Assembly (NCBI GenBank): GCA_005656395.1
Contig: SRSI01000013.1
Span: 372,001-436,000 of the forward strand
DNA: 64,000 nucleotides
Source of the DNA: Strongyloides papillosus
Taxonomy: Eukaryota; Nematoda; Chromadorea; Rhabditida; Strongyloididae
Direction of reading: 5' to 3'
The stretch's first letter is position 1, and each line of letters begins with the position of its first letter. The notes below the pieces were generated by a model. It did not search any database. It was given only the letters and a program-made list of their open reading frames with translations, and had not been told where the DNA came from. This document shows, piece by piece, positions 25,731 to 39,600 of the stretch. The position numbers and the translations under genes were made by a program.

Positions 25731-26558
25731 ATAACCCAAATACATAAATATTTTTTAAACCCAATGAATTTTTTACTATAAGAAAATTAATTTAATATTT
25801 TTAAAATTAAATTTGTCTTATCTCTTATCCAAACCATCAATATATTTATACATATTCTTTTGTCTACTATTCTATTAATGTAATTTTATAATTATAGTTC
25901 TATTATATATAAATTGTTGTTCTACTAATAAAATCTTTTATTTATTCTAATATTGAAGAACTGACTCTTTTTTAAATTATCACATAAATATATAATACCA
26001 TTTTATGAGGCAAATGTTACACTTCATTTATTAAACTTATCTATTTTTCTCAAACTGTTAAATCAATATCGCTTTTAAATTTTTAAACATGTCAATGAAA
26101 GTTATATCGCTGACGTTATTTTATTCACTTAAGTCTTTCTCAATGGACAAAGGAAACATTCTTTTCGTCACTCTCTCTCAACGACTATTTTGGTTTATTG
26201 TCTACCACGAATGTCAAGTTTTTAACAAAACTGCGTCATCGATTTTAGCTGTTTTTGTTTTACACTTAATACTACATTTTTTAACCGTAGTATCAATATA
26301 GATGCGCTAGCTTTACCCAGTTTAAACACATATATTAAAATATTTACACAATGCTTTTTTATAAGTAGATAATTCATTATTTTATTGAGCGATTATCATA
26401 TAATTATATGTCTTTACAAAAACTTTTTGTTTGTCCATTATAATATTATTTATATAAACTATTTTCTTACATACTCTTTAAAATATCACATATAAAATTT
26501 ACTAATAGTGACACTTATTTTAGGAATTATTACCACTTTTTTGAATTGATCTATCACT
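25731..26558. other. Spacer and capping-protein upstream region
   Basis: Contains the 3' UTR of the receptor (AATAAA near 25927) and the upstream region of the capping-protein gene. The stretch 26089-26300 is less AT-rich than its surroundings and holds a short open frame without homology I recognise; it may be promoter. A TTTTAG acceptor (AG at 26522-26523) sits 35 nt before the start codon and could receive a spliced leader. Confidence 0.4.
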
Positions 26559-27449
26559 ATGTCAAACACACCTTTGGATTTTAGTCTTGATCTTATGCGT
26601 CGTTTACCTCCAAATAAGCTTGAGGAAAATCTTGGAGATGTCATAAGTCTTTGTCCAGATATTACTGAAGATCTTTTGTCATCTGTAGATCAACCATTAA
26701 AGATCAAAATTGATCCTGTCACTAAAAAAGAGTATCTCATTTGTGATTACAATCGCGATGGTGACAGTTACAGGTAGAAAAAAAGAAATGATTGTAATAA
26801 AAATTTATTATTATTATTTATTTCTAGATGTCCATGGAGCAACAAATATGATCCACCACTTGAAGATGGCAATGTACCATCTGATGAATTAAGAAATTTG
26901 GAAATTGAGATGAATGCTGCTTTTGAGGTTTATAAAGATTTATATTATCATGGTGGTGTAAGCAGTGTATATTTATGGGATGCTGAACATGGTTTCGCTG
27001 GAATAATTCTTTTTAAAAAGAAAAATGCTGGAGGAATACTACAAAACGGGTCATGGGATTCGATTCATGTTATTCAAGCAATTGAGAGAAGTGCTCGTCA
27101 ATATTCTTACAAAATTACTTCTACTGTTCTGTTATGGTTTGAAACAAACTCAGAGAATGGTGAAATGTCAATGGGGGGATCATACACTCGCAACATCGAC
27201 CAAACTTTCATCTTTGGAGAAGATGCCACACAATTGTCATGTATTGGGAAGTTAATTGAGGACCAAGAAAATAAAATTCGTGACTTATTGAAAAATGTCT
27301 ATTTTTCAAAGACAAGTAACATTGTTGGAGAGTTACGTCAACCATATGATAGATTGAATGATGAAACAAAGCAAGAATTTATTAATGAGCTCAGTTCCAA
27401 CCTTCACACTCGCAAAAATCCAACTCCTCATGGAAGCGGTGAAAGATAA
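26559..27449 (+). CDS. cap-2: F-actin-capping protein subunit beta
   Basis: Forms the CapZ heterodimer that caps actin barbed ends and anchors thin filaments at the Z-disc equivalents. Two exons, 26559-26773 and 26828-27449 (phase 2; R72 spans the junction), 278 residues, the usual length. Recognised by [53 protein letters not shown] and the GGSYTRN stretch, all highly conserved in CAPZB. The C-terminus ([16 protein letters not shown]) carries the actin-binding tail region. Nothing unusual. Confidence 0.95.
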
Positions 27450-27745
27450 TTGTAATTAATGTTTTATTTTCAAATTAAGATATTTCTATGCTTTATTATT
27501 TTTATTATTCTATGTAGCAACAACCATCTCCATTTTACTACTATTAGCTTCTCTGCTTTCCAAAAGCTTATATTCTTCATAATTGTAACTTTTTTCTTAT
27601 TATTATTAGAGCATGTTTTTGATGTTTTAAATTATCACATTTAAGTAACAAGCTATTAACTTAATTAAATACTAAAACGATCATAAAATATTTGTATAAA
27701 TTATATATATACTTTTTATTACAACAAAAATTTTTTTATTTAGAT

Positions 27746-30415
27746 TTATACAATACTTGTTGCGTATTCATTCTTTCCATTTTGATTATTTTCCTCCTTA
27801 TTTTGTGGAATTTCTCCTAAAGTTATTTTACGTATCTTATTTGTCTCAGGTATCTGACCATAAACATTTGAATCGTCATTATTTTGAAGAAGAGCGTTTG
27901 AATGTTCCAATGATGGAACACTTGGTATTTTTTTATTGTAACCATAATTTCCATAGTTAACTTCACGGTTTATATAATGTGTAGGTTGTTGGATATATGA
28001 AGAATTATCCATAGGTTTATTGGTTAATATATCACCATAAATACCAGAATGTGGAGATTTTGGTATTGGTTGAGGTGTTAAAATCTTATTGCCCTATAAT
28101 ATAAATGATAATAAATATATATTTTAACATGTACTTACAATAGATTCTTTATTGACAGCATATTGTGGTTGCTGTTTATTAGGAAGTATATTAATTTGTC
28201 TACCACTTAATTGTCCTCCCTGTTGATTTCTATTGTAAGTTCCGTAAATTGAAATTCCTTGTAATTTAGGATCCATTTGTTGACGTTGTCTGTTTGGTGA
28301 ATATCTAATACTAGTTGCTTGTCGATCTGGTAGAATTCCATATTGTTGGTTTGCTGCCATCATAGCTTGATGACTTCTTATTGTTCCAATATCCTCATTT
28401 GTCATTACCATTGCACCACGTTGTGATCTTTGTAAAGTACCAAATGTATTAACAATATTTCTATCCTTTGAATCAATTGATGATGTAAAAGTATTTCCTT
28501 TCGGGGTATTGTATGTTGATGATGCCATAATGTGTTGTTGATTCATTAATGTTTTAGCATGTTCTTTGGCTGGTGACATCCTAACATGTGTTGCTATTAA
28601 TGGTCCATTATTTAACTGAACCTGAGATCCTGAATGAGATCCGTATAAATTTTGTTGATTAAAATCATAAGCTCTACGAGGCGGTAATGGTGAAGGTCTA
28701 TCAGATTCAACAACCCTTTTAACAATCGGTGATGTTCTGTGTTTTGGAACAAGCATCCCATTTTCAACTTTATTTCTATGGACTAAGCTTATAATTGATT
28801 GCTTCATAACTACGTCATTTGTCAGATACATCTAGAAGGAGGGGAAAAAATTAATTATATACTAATAGGGGAAAAAATAATCTTACATAGTCTCCCTGCA
28901 TTATTAACATTGAATTTTTTAATTTTGATGATAATGTTCTTCTATCTTGAGAATCATCTTGGTCATTTGAAAGATTAAGTACTTTTTGTGCGTTCTAAAT
29001 AAAAAATATTTTTATAATCGATATATTAACTTTTTTAATACCTGAAGATTTATAATTTCATTGACAGGATGAGTTACTTTAAAATTCCAATTTTTTCTTA
29101 ATGTTAAAATAAGCCAAAGGATAATCCAAATAAAAAGATATGCAACTCTTACAATAATACAATGTAGGAGGATTGCTTTATTTTCATATTGATGGAGGAT
29201 CATTAATGCATATATTGTTGGACATTGACTAATCGCTGTTAAGACAAGAACAATTATAGCTAACATGTGTGGTCCATAGCCATCACAACATAAAGCTGTA
29301 TTAGGATCTTGATAAATTGATGAATCTGGATTATTTGAACCATAATATCCATTTCCACTAATGGTTGTTGAAAGTTTATTATGCAACAAACTCATTTTTT
29401 CTTTTATAGACATCAATGATATACGATATTTTGATAGCCCATATAAATGTAAAGCTATTGGAGCCAGTAACATTATTTTAATATCAAAAATAAAAAGGAA
29501 AATTAAACTGACAGGATGATAAAAAATAAGGTTTTTTGATGATGTTATAGGTAATCCAATTGTTAATGGTTTTATGTTATATCTGTTTGTTTCTTGTATT
29601 CTATATAGTATACTAAAGGCCAAATATCCATATATAATTGTAATTGAATGTATTATCATAAAAAATGAAAAAATAATTGAAAATACTTGATTGGTACTCC
29701 AGAAAAGTTTTGGATATCTTTGTGCTAATGAAAAAAGTGCTATTAGAAGATTAACAAATTCTAATGGAATACCAAATAATTTTGTATGCATAAGGATTGG
29801 AAGTAAATTTGGAGAAATTGGAAAAAATGATAATTCCTCAGATGTTATTCTAAATCCTTGTAATCTTGTATCACCAACTGGTAAATTTAATGCAAGTTGA
29901 TTACTACGTTTATACATAAAGTCCACCTCTGTATGAATAATATCATTGGTATTAGCAAATCCAAAACGATACATTTGCGCAAGCATTATTTGTTGAGCTA
30001 CCAATTGACATAAAGCCATTGTTAAATGAAGTGTCTGTGGAAATGGTAGGAAATTGCGATATACCTTTCTGATAAAATGAAATATACTACAACAACATGA
30101 ATTAATGTTCATGCTATTTCTTTCGCATACATTTACAGTTATCAACCCAAGTTGTTCTCTGTCACCAGTTAAATTTCCAGATTTAAAAAATCCAACAATA
30201 AAAAAAATCATAGTTAATGGTATACATGATGAGTAAAGTATCATGTAAGTTGTCAACCATAATTTTGGGTATTGATGTTGAGGCCATTTAACATCTAAAT
30301 ATAGACGATATCTTTCAAAACCCAAATAGAGAAGGTAAATTTGTAGAAGAATAACTCCAAACGTATACCATAATGATGATAACGAATTGAGTCGTATTTT
30401 AAAGTTGCATCCCAT
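27746..30415 (-). CDS. Tincar-like multipass membrane protein
   Basis: Exons 30415-29042, 28994-28887, 28831-28139 and 28093-27746, all phase 0, about 840 residues. The first 458 residues hold about eight hydrophobic segments. The start (LNSLSSLWYTFGVILLQIYL) and the block FVNLLIALFSLAQRYPKLFWSTNQVFSIIFSF resemble Drosophila Tincar, a membrane protein of heart and eye development with poorly known biochemistry. The remaining 380 residues are a low-complexity cytoplasmic tail rich in Gln, Asn, Ser and Pro, with several short basic Arg/Pro stretches (DRPSPLPPRRAYD is a possible SH3 ligand). MGCNF at the N-terminus could be lipid-modified. A minus-strand AATAAA lies at 27719-27714. The family call is from remembered pattern. 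Confidence 0.75.
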
Positions 30416-31471
30416 TGAGAATAATTTAATTCAAATAATTAACATTTCATTATTATCAAACAAAACAAATTCTTTTAAAAATTTTCTTTTTGAATAAAAT
30501 TTATTAAAGCAATATACTTTAAGATAAGAACAAATGATACTAAAAAGAAGATAATAGGTAAGTAAAATGAAACATTAATGACACAAATCATTAATAATAA
30601 ACAGATGCCATAAAACATTCGTAAAAAGATTGTTATATTTTACTATCTTCTACATTTAACAGAAAATAGTAGTAATGTAAGAATAAGAATATATTGGAAC
30701 AGTAAGAAGCAATAAGAAATTTGATTTAAAATAAATTGGTATTCCTCTAAAATAAACGAAGACTAAAATTGAAAAATGTAGAGATGTGAGTATTAAAATA
30801 TTACTACGATATCTTTATGTAAATTCCCAACAATATCAGGTCAAAAGAACAAAATTCTCATAGACATGATTTTAGAACTAAAGATGTAAAATAGAATAGA
30901 AGCTTATAATAATTAATAGAATAGGCACTATATAAATTAATTTAAAACATAAAACTTTAATGTTCTACAATTTGGTTAAAATTTGCATTATTATTTGAAG
31001 AAAGAAACAAATTAGTTTCGAACATAGTAAATGGAAGTATTCACAACTTTAATGATAAAAGCTTTATGATTAAATTTTTAAATGCATTGGAAAGAGTAAT
31101 TGTCCACGCAAGATTTTCCTATTGTTTTGTATATTCAATTATACCTATTATTTGGTGTATATATTTATATTAATACATAATGCGGTTAATAAATTATGAA
31201 TGTGAGATGGCATAAAATTTGTGATCATTTATATAATATTTAAATAATATAATATTTAGAATTGCAAGAAATTTGATATCAAAAGTTAAATATTTAAAAT
31301 AAAACACTTTTAAGATTTTATTTGTCCACCCTTTAATTTAATCTACAATTAAAAAAGTACACAATATTTTTATGACTTACAAGTATCGTAATAAAAAGAT
31401 TCATTTTAACAGACTTTTTGAAAGAATAAAAAAAATTTATTATTATTGCTATATATCTAAAAGATAACCTT
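30416..31471. other. Intergenic spacer
   Basis: AT-rich DNA upstream of the tincar-like gene; no coding frame or RNA gene recognised. Confidence 0.35.
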
Positions 31472-31855
31472 TTAACTTTTATAACTGTTACTATTGAAGA
31501 AAAAAAGAAGTATTATAATAACAATTATGAGAAGAAATAACTGGAGAGGAAGTGATGAAATGTAACAAGAACCTCGTGCAAATAGAATTTTTACATAAGT
31601 GATAATAGGACTAAAACTGCTTTGGTAAACCATATTAAACTGACAATGACCAGATAATAATGTGAAATGTGAAACAAATAACAGATGGGCATTACGTATA
31701 CATACATCTATAGATGTAATAAGAATAAAATATATTTTGTGGATGTCCCAAGCAATATTCTGACATTTATACAGACCCGTATTTAGTATTATATGTGTCC
31801 AATAAAATATCAATACTAAGACTTTATATATTAACAGTACTATTATATATGTCAT
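31472..31855 (-). CDS. Hypothetical small secreted or membrane protein
   Basis: A single open frame of 127 codons starting with ATG. Residues 1-22 are strongly hydrophobic (signal-like), four cysteines follow (near residues 30, 52, 70 and 97), and the last 30 residues are another hydrophobic block (LPLQLFLLIIVIIILLFFF) ending in a short polar tail. That layout fits a small disulfide-bonded protein with a C-terminal anchor. In DNA this AT-rich a random frame of this length is unusual but not impossible, and hydrophobic codons (ATT, TTT) come free in such DNA, so it may be spurious. No homologue recognised. Confidence 0.35.
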   Translation of the reverse strand: MTYIIVLLIYKVLVLIFYWTHIILNTGLYKCQNIAWDIHKIYFILITSIDVCIRNAHLLFVSHFTLLSGHCQFNMVYQSSFSPIITYVKILFARGSCYISSLPLQLFLLIIVIIILLFFFNSNSYKS

Positions 31856-33608
31856 TTTATTTTTACATCAAAAACTTCGGATAAACAGATTGATGTCGCG
31901 CATAATAAGTGTCAATAATTTGAAGCATAAAACTTTTTTTTTCAATTTATGAAATATTATTGTATAAGACAAAGAAAGGGCAAGTATTTATAATGATATT
32001 GTATTTTGAATAATGGCATATATAATAGTATTATATGGATAAAAATTATGATAAATGTTTGTTTAAGGAAAGAAATATATATACGTAAAATAAACTATAA
32101 TAATATTTAAAAGCTTTCATTGGTAAAATCAAAATTTTGTCAATGTAAAAATTAAAAAAGACGAAATATTTTAAACAAATTCTATGGACTAACAGTTACT
32201 AAAAATAATTATTTACTTCACTGTGAAAAATCCACAAAATAAAGAAATATTTAACTAATTATTTGTTAATTACCATAAAATATATCCTTTATTGCACTCA
32301 ATTATTTCTAAAAATATTCTCTTACCATCTACAACTGAAAATGTTGTTTTTCTTCAACTAAGAATATTAAGCAATAATTTTTTCTCATGTTTTTTCAATA
32401 TTAAATTCATTATAGACATCTAAAAAGAGAAATGCCAACATTTATAAAAAGTACAAAACATATAATTATATCACTTTTTTTACTATAGATTTGAAAAATA
32501 AATTTTAAGAAAATTTAATTTATATTTACAGCGTTAATTAAATCTTATTACAATTGTTTAACAAAGTTTTTAGTAAAGTTTAAAGAATTTATTTATAAAA
32601 AATCCAAATAACGGTATTTAAAATGAAATAACAATAAATATTTTATTCAAATTTACATATGTGCTTTGAGTAAAAAAAACAAAAAATATTAGAACAAATT
32701 TTTTCACCTATTTTTTTGAAATGCTTATTGTAATGTTAATGACAAATATTGACAATTATTTTTACAAATAAAAGAGCTTCAAAGGAAAAAAATAAATCAA
32801 ACGGCATTTTTTTGTTATTAAAAAATAAAAGTATTTAAAAACTAGTTTAAATATGATAACTGTAGGAAAAAATATTTAGAAAAATGAATTGTTTAAATGT
32901 AAAATTTGGAAATTAATATTAAAGATAAAATTTTTACTACCATTTTCTATTTCCAATGACATATATCCCAAAGGTAAACTTTACTTTCTTAATTAAAATA
33001 TATTCAGTTAAAATTTTATAAGCTATTATTCCAAAGATTTTTCATTATTTATTTTAAAAACAATTGTAATTTTTGTTTTATAAATTAAACGTAAATAAAA
33101 AAAAATTTTTAAGTATGCAAGGAGATCTATTAAATAATTCTAACTTTTTATTTGAAACATAATATTGTATATCTTTCTCTTTTAACTGAAAATTTAATAA
33201 AAAAACTCTTACAAAGTACAATATAAATTTATCAATACATTTATGTTGCCTTTTAAAGTAATTATTTAAAAGTTATGCAAAAAAGTTGGTTTTTAATATC
33301 TTAAAATTACTAGTATTTTTGATAAATGCATGAAATATTTCATAATTCCAGCGACAACATGCATATCAATAGCTAATATATGGAATGATTAGATATTAGA
33401 AAAAACCTTAAATAAGTTGTGCTTTTTTCACTTTACACAGGTTGATAAAATGAATATTTAGTATTAAAGAAAGATATTGAAAAATATGTAAAAGATTATA
33501 TTTAAGTAAAGATATATGATTATATAATTTTAAAAACAGACAAGCTTTGGCAGTATATAAATTTAGAAAATTATATTTCAAAATTTTGGATATTTCACTG
33601 TTATTCAC
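31856..33608. other. Intergenic spacer upstream of the SORBS gene
   Basis: Very AT-rich, with no coding frame I trust. The promoter of the SORBS gene must lie here or in the distal part. Confidence 0.35.
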
Positions 33609-36600
33609 ATGATTATTAAATTATTTTGCGGTCCATTATGGGGTTTTCGTTTTCAATTTGATGAAATTAATAAACTTGTAACTGTTAATGAGGTAGAACA
33701 ATACTCTGAAGCTTTTGAGAAAGGTCTTTGTATTGGTGATCAAATAATATCTATCAATGGAAAACGATACAATAAATTAATTGATTTTTGCAATGAGCTT
33801 TATAATTCATATAACTATTTAGAATTAGAAATATTAAAGTAAGTCTTTTTTTATTTATATTGTATTACTTACTAAGTTGTATAGATTTTCCTCTAATTTT
33901 ATATTTAACAATCTATAATATATTATTTTATATCCAAATATTTGTTACACAAAATATCTTTTTAAAATTGATATTCTATTATCTATGATAATATAAATAT
34001 TTTAAGCTGAATTACATTTCTGAATGTTTCTTTAATTAACCTCCATTACACAAATTTAATTGAAAATTGATCTAACATTATATAATATTATATAAGTTAA
34101 ATTACTCTTCTGTTAAATTAAATATTTTTCATATAAATTATAAAAATTACTCTCACAATTATTTTTATAACTTAAATATCTTTTTTAGGTATAATCTTCC
34201 ATACGATCAATTATTATCAGTTGAAATACCTAAGAAACAAATTTATTTTGAACCTATTATACCATCAACCTCAACAATCTCTTCAACCTCCTCTGATATG
34301 GAAATCTTAAAACATTTAGGAGCATTAAAATCTACACTAAAACAAAATACCTCAAATTGTAGTGATTCAAAAGCAGATACATATAGTGATAAACGTGAGT
34401 ACAAAGAAATAAAATTTTAATTGTTTTAACATGTTGTTTAGTTGATTCTGATATTAGTAATATTGATATTTGGAATGAGAAAATAAATCAAAATAAAAGC
34501 TTTAATATTTCAAAAGCAAATGAAAAAAAGGATTTATACGTCAAAGGTACGTTTTCTTTCATCCATTAATTTCCACATAAAAACATTTCATAGTATTGTT
34601 TATTTTTATCTTCTAACAATAAAATTATTAAAAAAAAATAAAATAATGGTAGTAAAGATAATTTTATTATACCAAAGCATAAATTTTCAGACTACAATTT
34701 TTTTTATTTTACACTTTCTTATGAAGGTGAGAGTATAAATTATTTCTAATAATATAATAACTTTCTTGCACTTTTAAAATTTTTATTTAACCGACATATA
34801 ATTAATGATATTTATACGAGCTGCTTTATTATTTTAGATAATCCCAACTACCTAAATGATAGGAGTGAATGGAAAGACAATGGAATATGTAACAGAGATG
34901 ATGGAATAAACAGAACCACCATCATTAAAGATAATATCAATCAGAGTTGTAATAAGAACGATGATTTTGAAAATAACACAACTTATGGCACAACTAGTAA
35001 TATAAATTCATTTGCAAGAGAGTTTTCTTCAAATTTCCAAGCAAATTCAAATGTAAATATGTTTTAATATACATGTTTTCATCATTTTGATGTTATTAAT
35101 AACTTTATAAATATATTATATAGTAATAATAATGGCATTTTTTTATTTTAGATGATTAACAATATTCCTCCACCACCGCCACCAATGCCAGCAAGTAAGG
35201 CACATATTTCAGATTCTAAAGATTGGAAGATTCCTTTTGAAAGTTCTAATGTTGGGAAAGCAGAAGGGATTGTTGAAGTTCCAGCAAAACAGACTGTTTC
35301 AAATTTAAAGAAACAAATTACAAGTAAATTACGGATGAAAACTCCGACAGGAGCTGTTGTTGTTGAGGCACCAAAAGTTCATACAAAATGTTTAGTTACG
35401 GAAGGTTTTAAAAACATAGATGATACTTCATCTAATGATTTTTATACAGATGATGAGAAACATTCAAGATCAGTAACACCACTATCCTTTATTGGAAATC
35501 AAAATAATACTACAAAACGTTTGTCTATAGGCAAATTATCAAACTCAGTTACAAATTTAATTGATGATTCAGAAAGAGAATGTACGATAAAAAAATTACG
35601 TAGTCAGTTAACAAGTCCATCAATACATAAAGCAAAATTATATAATTCAACATTTGATTTAACTGCAGATGAGAATAATCAAAAAACGCCTTATTCATTT
35701 AATAGTGAAAATCAATTTTATAATACATCTACAAAACCATTTTTTAGAAGTAATGATAATTTATCAATATCATCATATAAATCTACATATGATAATCATG
35801 CTATCAACAATGTAGAACCATTATATAATGAAAGAAATAATCAATTATTAGCAGAGGATAATTCTAAAATAAATATAGAAAATAATACATTTAATTGTAT
35901 AAATCAAGAAAATAAAGAAGATTCAAAAAGAGAGAATGAAAATTATTGTAAGTTTAACAATTACTAATTTTCTTTTTTCTCATAAAATATAATATTATTT
36001 TGAGGAATATATTATATTATACTAATCAATGAGCTTACTTAGTTGACGTTGATTTATGAAAGTTAGAGAAAGAACTGTAGAAATAGTTAAAAATTATAAA
36101 GTATAAAATATTTAGTTAATACACTTACAAACTAGTCTTTAAAAGTAACTTCTTTAAGATGCTTAAATTTTTTCTTAAAAAATTTTTACTTCTTTTTAAA
36201 TGTGTTAAGGGAAGTTAAACACTTATACATTATGACTACTATTATATTTTCAAGTTTTCATACTTCATAACTGTAACAATATTTAAATAAAATAGTAGTA
36301 AAAAAGTTTTTAAATAATTTTTAATATTTTATTTATAAATTTTAATTCATTACACCTTCCTTTTTTGATTATTTCTTTCAGCTTACCAAAAACATGATTT
36401 AAATATTTTACCAACATCTTGTAACACATATACCAATATTTTTGATAACAATAATAATACTAATTTACCATCATCTAATGTTTTAAAAAATGAACAATTT
36501 ATTTCTAACAATGAACCTTCAACTTTTACCAATAAACCTGATTATGGTAATACCATAAATAATGAAATATCAAACGATCCAAATTTAATGTATAGATCAT

Positions 36601-39600
36601 ACGATTCATCACGTTTATCACAATTAATTGATCAAACTAATGCTTATATCACAAAATTAAACAACTTCGACTTACCACCTAATTGTAGATCATCCTCTGC
36701 TATACCATTTTCTTCTTCAATTTGTAAGAATTTCGAAAACAACTCTTGTACTGAAAACATGAGTAATCAAAATTATTCTACCATTCGTACAAATAATGAA
36801 CCAAAAAATCATGCTTCATCATGGTATAAGAATATGTATAAAAAACTTCATAAGATTGATAATGAAGGTAAGTTTTATTTTTTTTATTTGATAATGATTA
36901 ACAGATAAAAATTGGTAATATTTATATTTTTTTGTTTAATTTTTTTAATATATGATAGACCTTTATTTAGTAGTATTATATTTATAAAAAAATATTTTTA
37001 TTAATATATAATTATAAGTATTCAATTGCTACTGTGTTTATTTATACAGATATAATCTTTGAGGAAGAAAATTTTTAAATATGCTAGTTGAGACTTTTTT
37101 TTTATATTTAAAAGGAAATATTTTGGCATTTTTAAGAAGAAATAAGTTTATCAATAGACTTCAAAAAGATTATTGAATATAAAGTTTGTTTTATAAACAA
37201 CTATTCAATGAATGTTTCAAAAGATAATTTATATTATTCTCTATATAATCCTGTTTTTTTTTATTGTTATAGTAAAATATTATTTTTGGGATCATATTAA
37301 AAATTTTTTCTTTGAGAGTCACAAACAATATAGAATAAATTTAAATAAAATATTATATTTGTGTGTATGGAACATTCAGATACTCAACTACATTAACAAA
37401 ATTTTTAAATTTAGTCTCTTCCATTATTGAATAAGCTTCTCCATATATTTGTGTATACATATATGTATACATATATATATTATTATTTAATTTACTTCAT
37501 TTTAACATCCCAATTATAATATAATTTATATATTTTAGAAGAAAGCATTTTAAAATATCAACAATTACGAGAACAATCACCAGCATTATCTTCTCAAAGT
37601 TAGTTCCACTTATTTTTAATTATTTTAATTATACTCTTATTTTCATTTAGGAGCTTATACACCTTCAATTTGTGGTAATAAGATAGATAATAATAATTCA
37701 GATGCAAAATATATTGGATTGCGACGTAGTAAAAGTGCAACTCGATTCCAGCCAATATACACCACTGTTGGTTATGATAATATTAACACCCAAAATATTA
37801 ATGGACAATTAAATGGTTCAAAAATAGATTTATCACAATCCCGTGTATCATTAACACAAAATAGTTACATAGATTCAGGAGAAGCACTGGGTAAGATTTA
37901 CTATAAATACCTCATTTCATTCATTATTACTTAATTGACACTAAAAACCATATTAATGAGTTTTATAATATGTCTCATATGTGCGATACAAGTGTATTTT
38001 CTGATAATTCACAAAAAACAGGCTTGTCTCCTTCTAATTCACCACAACAGCCCATTAATTCACACAATCATATTTCTAATTCCACTAACAGCAGAAAAAA
38101 TAAAGACGAAAATTTAACGACGCGCTCAAAGTCTTATGATAGATTCAGAGCCACTAATAGATATGCATTGGAATGTATGAAAACAAAACACTTTCATTTA
38201 CCATCTTTTCGCCTTCATGAGAATGATAATAATGTAAATAGTATCTTATTTTGCCGTAATATTAATAATTGTCTTATACATAATGATAAAAATACAAATC
38301 GTATCTGGGAAAAATTATTATCACTACCAATGAGTGATAATTCACATAACATCTTAAAGACACCATCTAACAAATTTAATGAGAAGAATATAAGCATATC
38401 TGATAGATTGAGAATTTGTAAAAAACTTGATGAGACTGTTGAGAGTCTTCAACACCTAATGGACTTTCTTGATGTTTCACAAAAGAATACAAAAGATTAT
38501 ATTACAAAATCTAAATCTACTTCAGATATTGATAAAAGTCATCACTTGTCTAACAACTTCAAGATGTTTGTTAATGAATGCAATTCTAGTGAGTTTTCTT
38601 ACTTACTGCATGAATTTTTAGTTGTTTGTGTCATCTTTTTTGTTTTGTTGACGTAATTTCAATAATTTTTCATTGTTTTATATTTGTTTTATTATAAAAA
38701 TTTTATATTTATATATTTACTTAATTATTTATAACACATTATTTATACTTTTAGATATATTACATAGCTCAAATCAAATTTTATCTAGAGGTGTAAATGA
38801 ACTTAAGAAACAACAAATGAATGAAATAATCCAACAACAAAAGGCTGAAAAACTAAGTGAGGAGTTAAGTCAAAATCAAAATAGAAGACATGGATATACA
38901 CCATCCGCAACTCCATCTTTTCAAAATAATTTTGATAGATTTGATGGTTTAATGAAGACATTTACCTCTACACCTCCAGGAAGGATGATTAATCAGAATG
39001 ACTATAGAACAGCTACTGCAATTTATGGCTTTAATGGTAAAAGTAATAGAGAACTTTCCTTTAACAAGGGAGATGTTATCAAAATTCATAAAATTCTTGA
39101 CAATAATTGGTCTGAAGGTGAAAGAAATGGTAAAATTGGAATATTTCCAACATCTTACATTAAAGTGAGTTAATGATAAAAAAATATTAAATATAAAATA
39201 CCTTTTGTAGATGAATGAAAGCGCAACTCCACAAAATCAGCAAAAATTAATATCTATTTATCCATTCTTTGCTCGCAATAAAAATGAACTTAGTTTAAAG
39301 TCAAATGAAATTGTAACAAAGACAAGAGATATAGATGAAAATTGGATTGAAGGTGTCAATCAACATGGTGTTGTTGGTATATTTCCGTCAAATTATGTTA
39401 AAGAATACAATGATAATAATGAGGTTGAAAATGACAATCAGTATGTAAATAATTTTAGAAGTAATGATAATTTCCAAGCATCTGGTATTGTACCTGATCG
39501 CCCAAAAACACCAAAATTTATGGCTAGTCTTATTAGTCAACCACAACCACAATTTGCTCATATGTCAAGAGTGAATGATTCTGATATTGTATTGTAAGTT

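Noticed and set aside
26089..26301. 70-codon frame upstream of cap-2
   Set aside because: No homology or domain, and position suits the promoter; less AT-rich DNA keeps it open.
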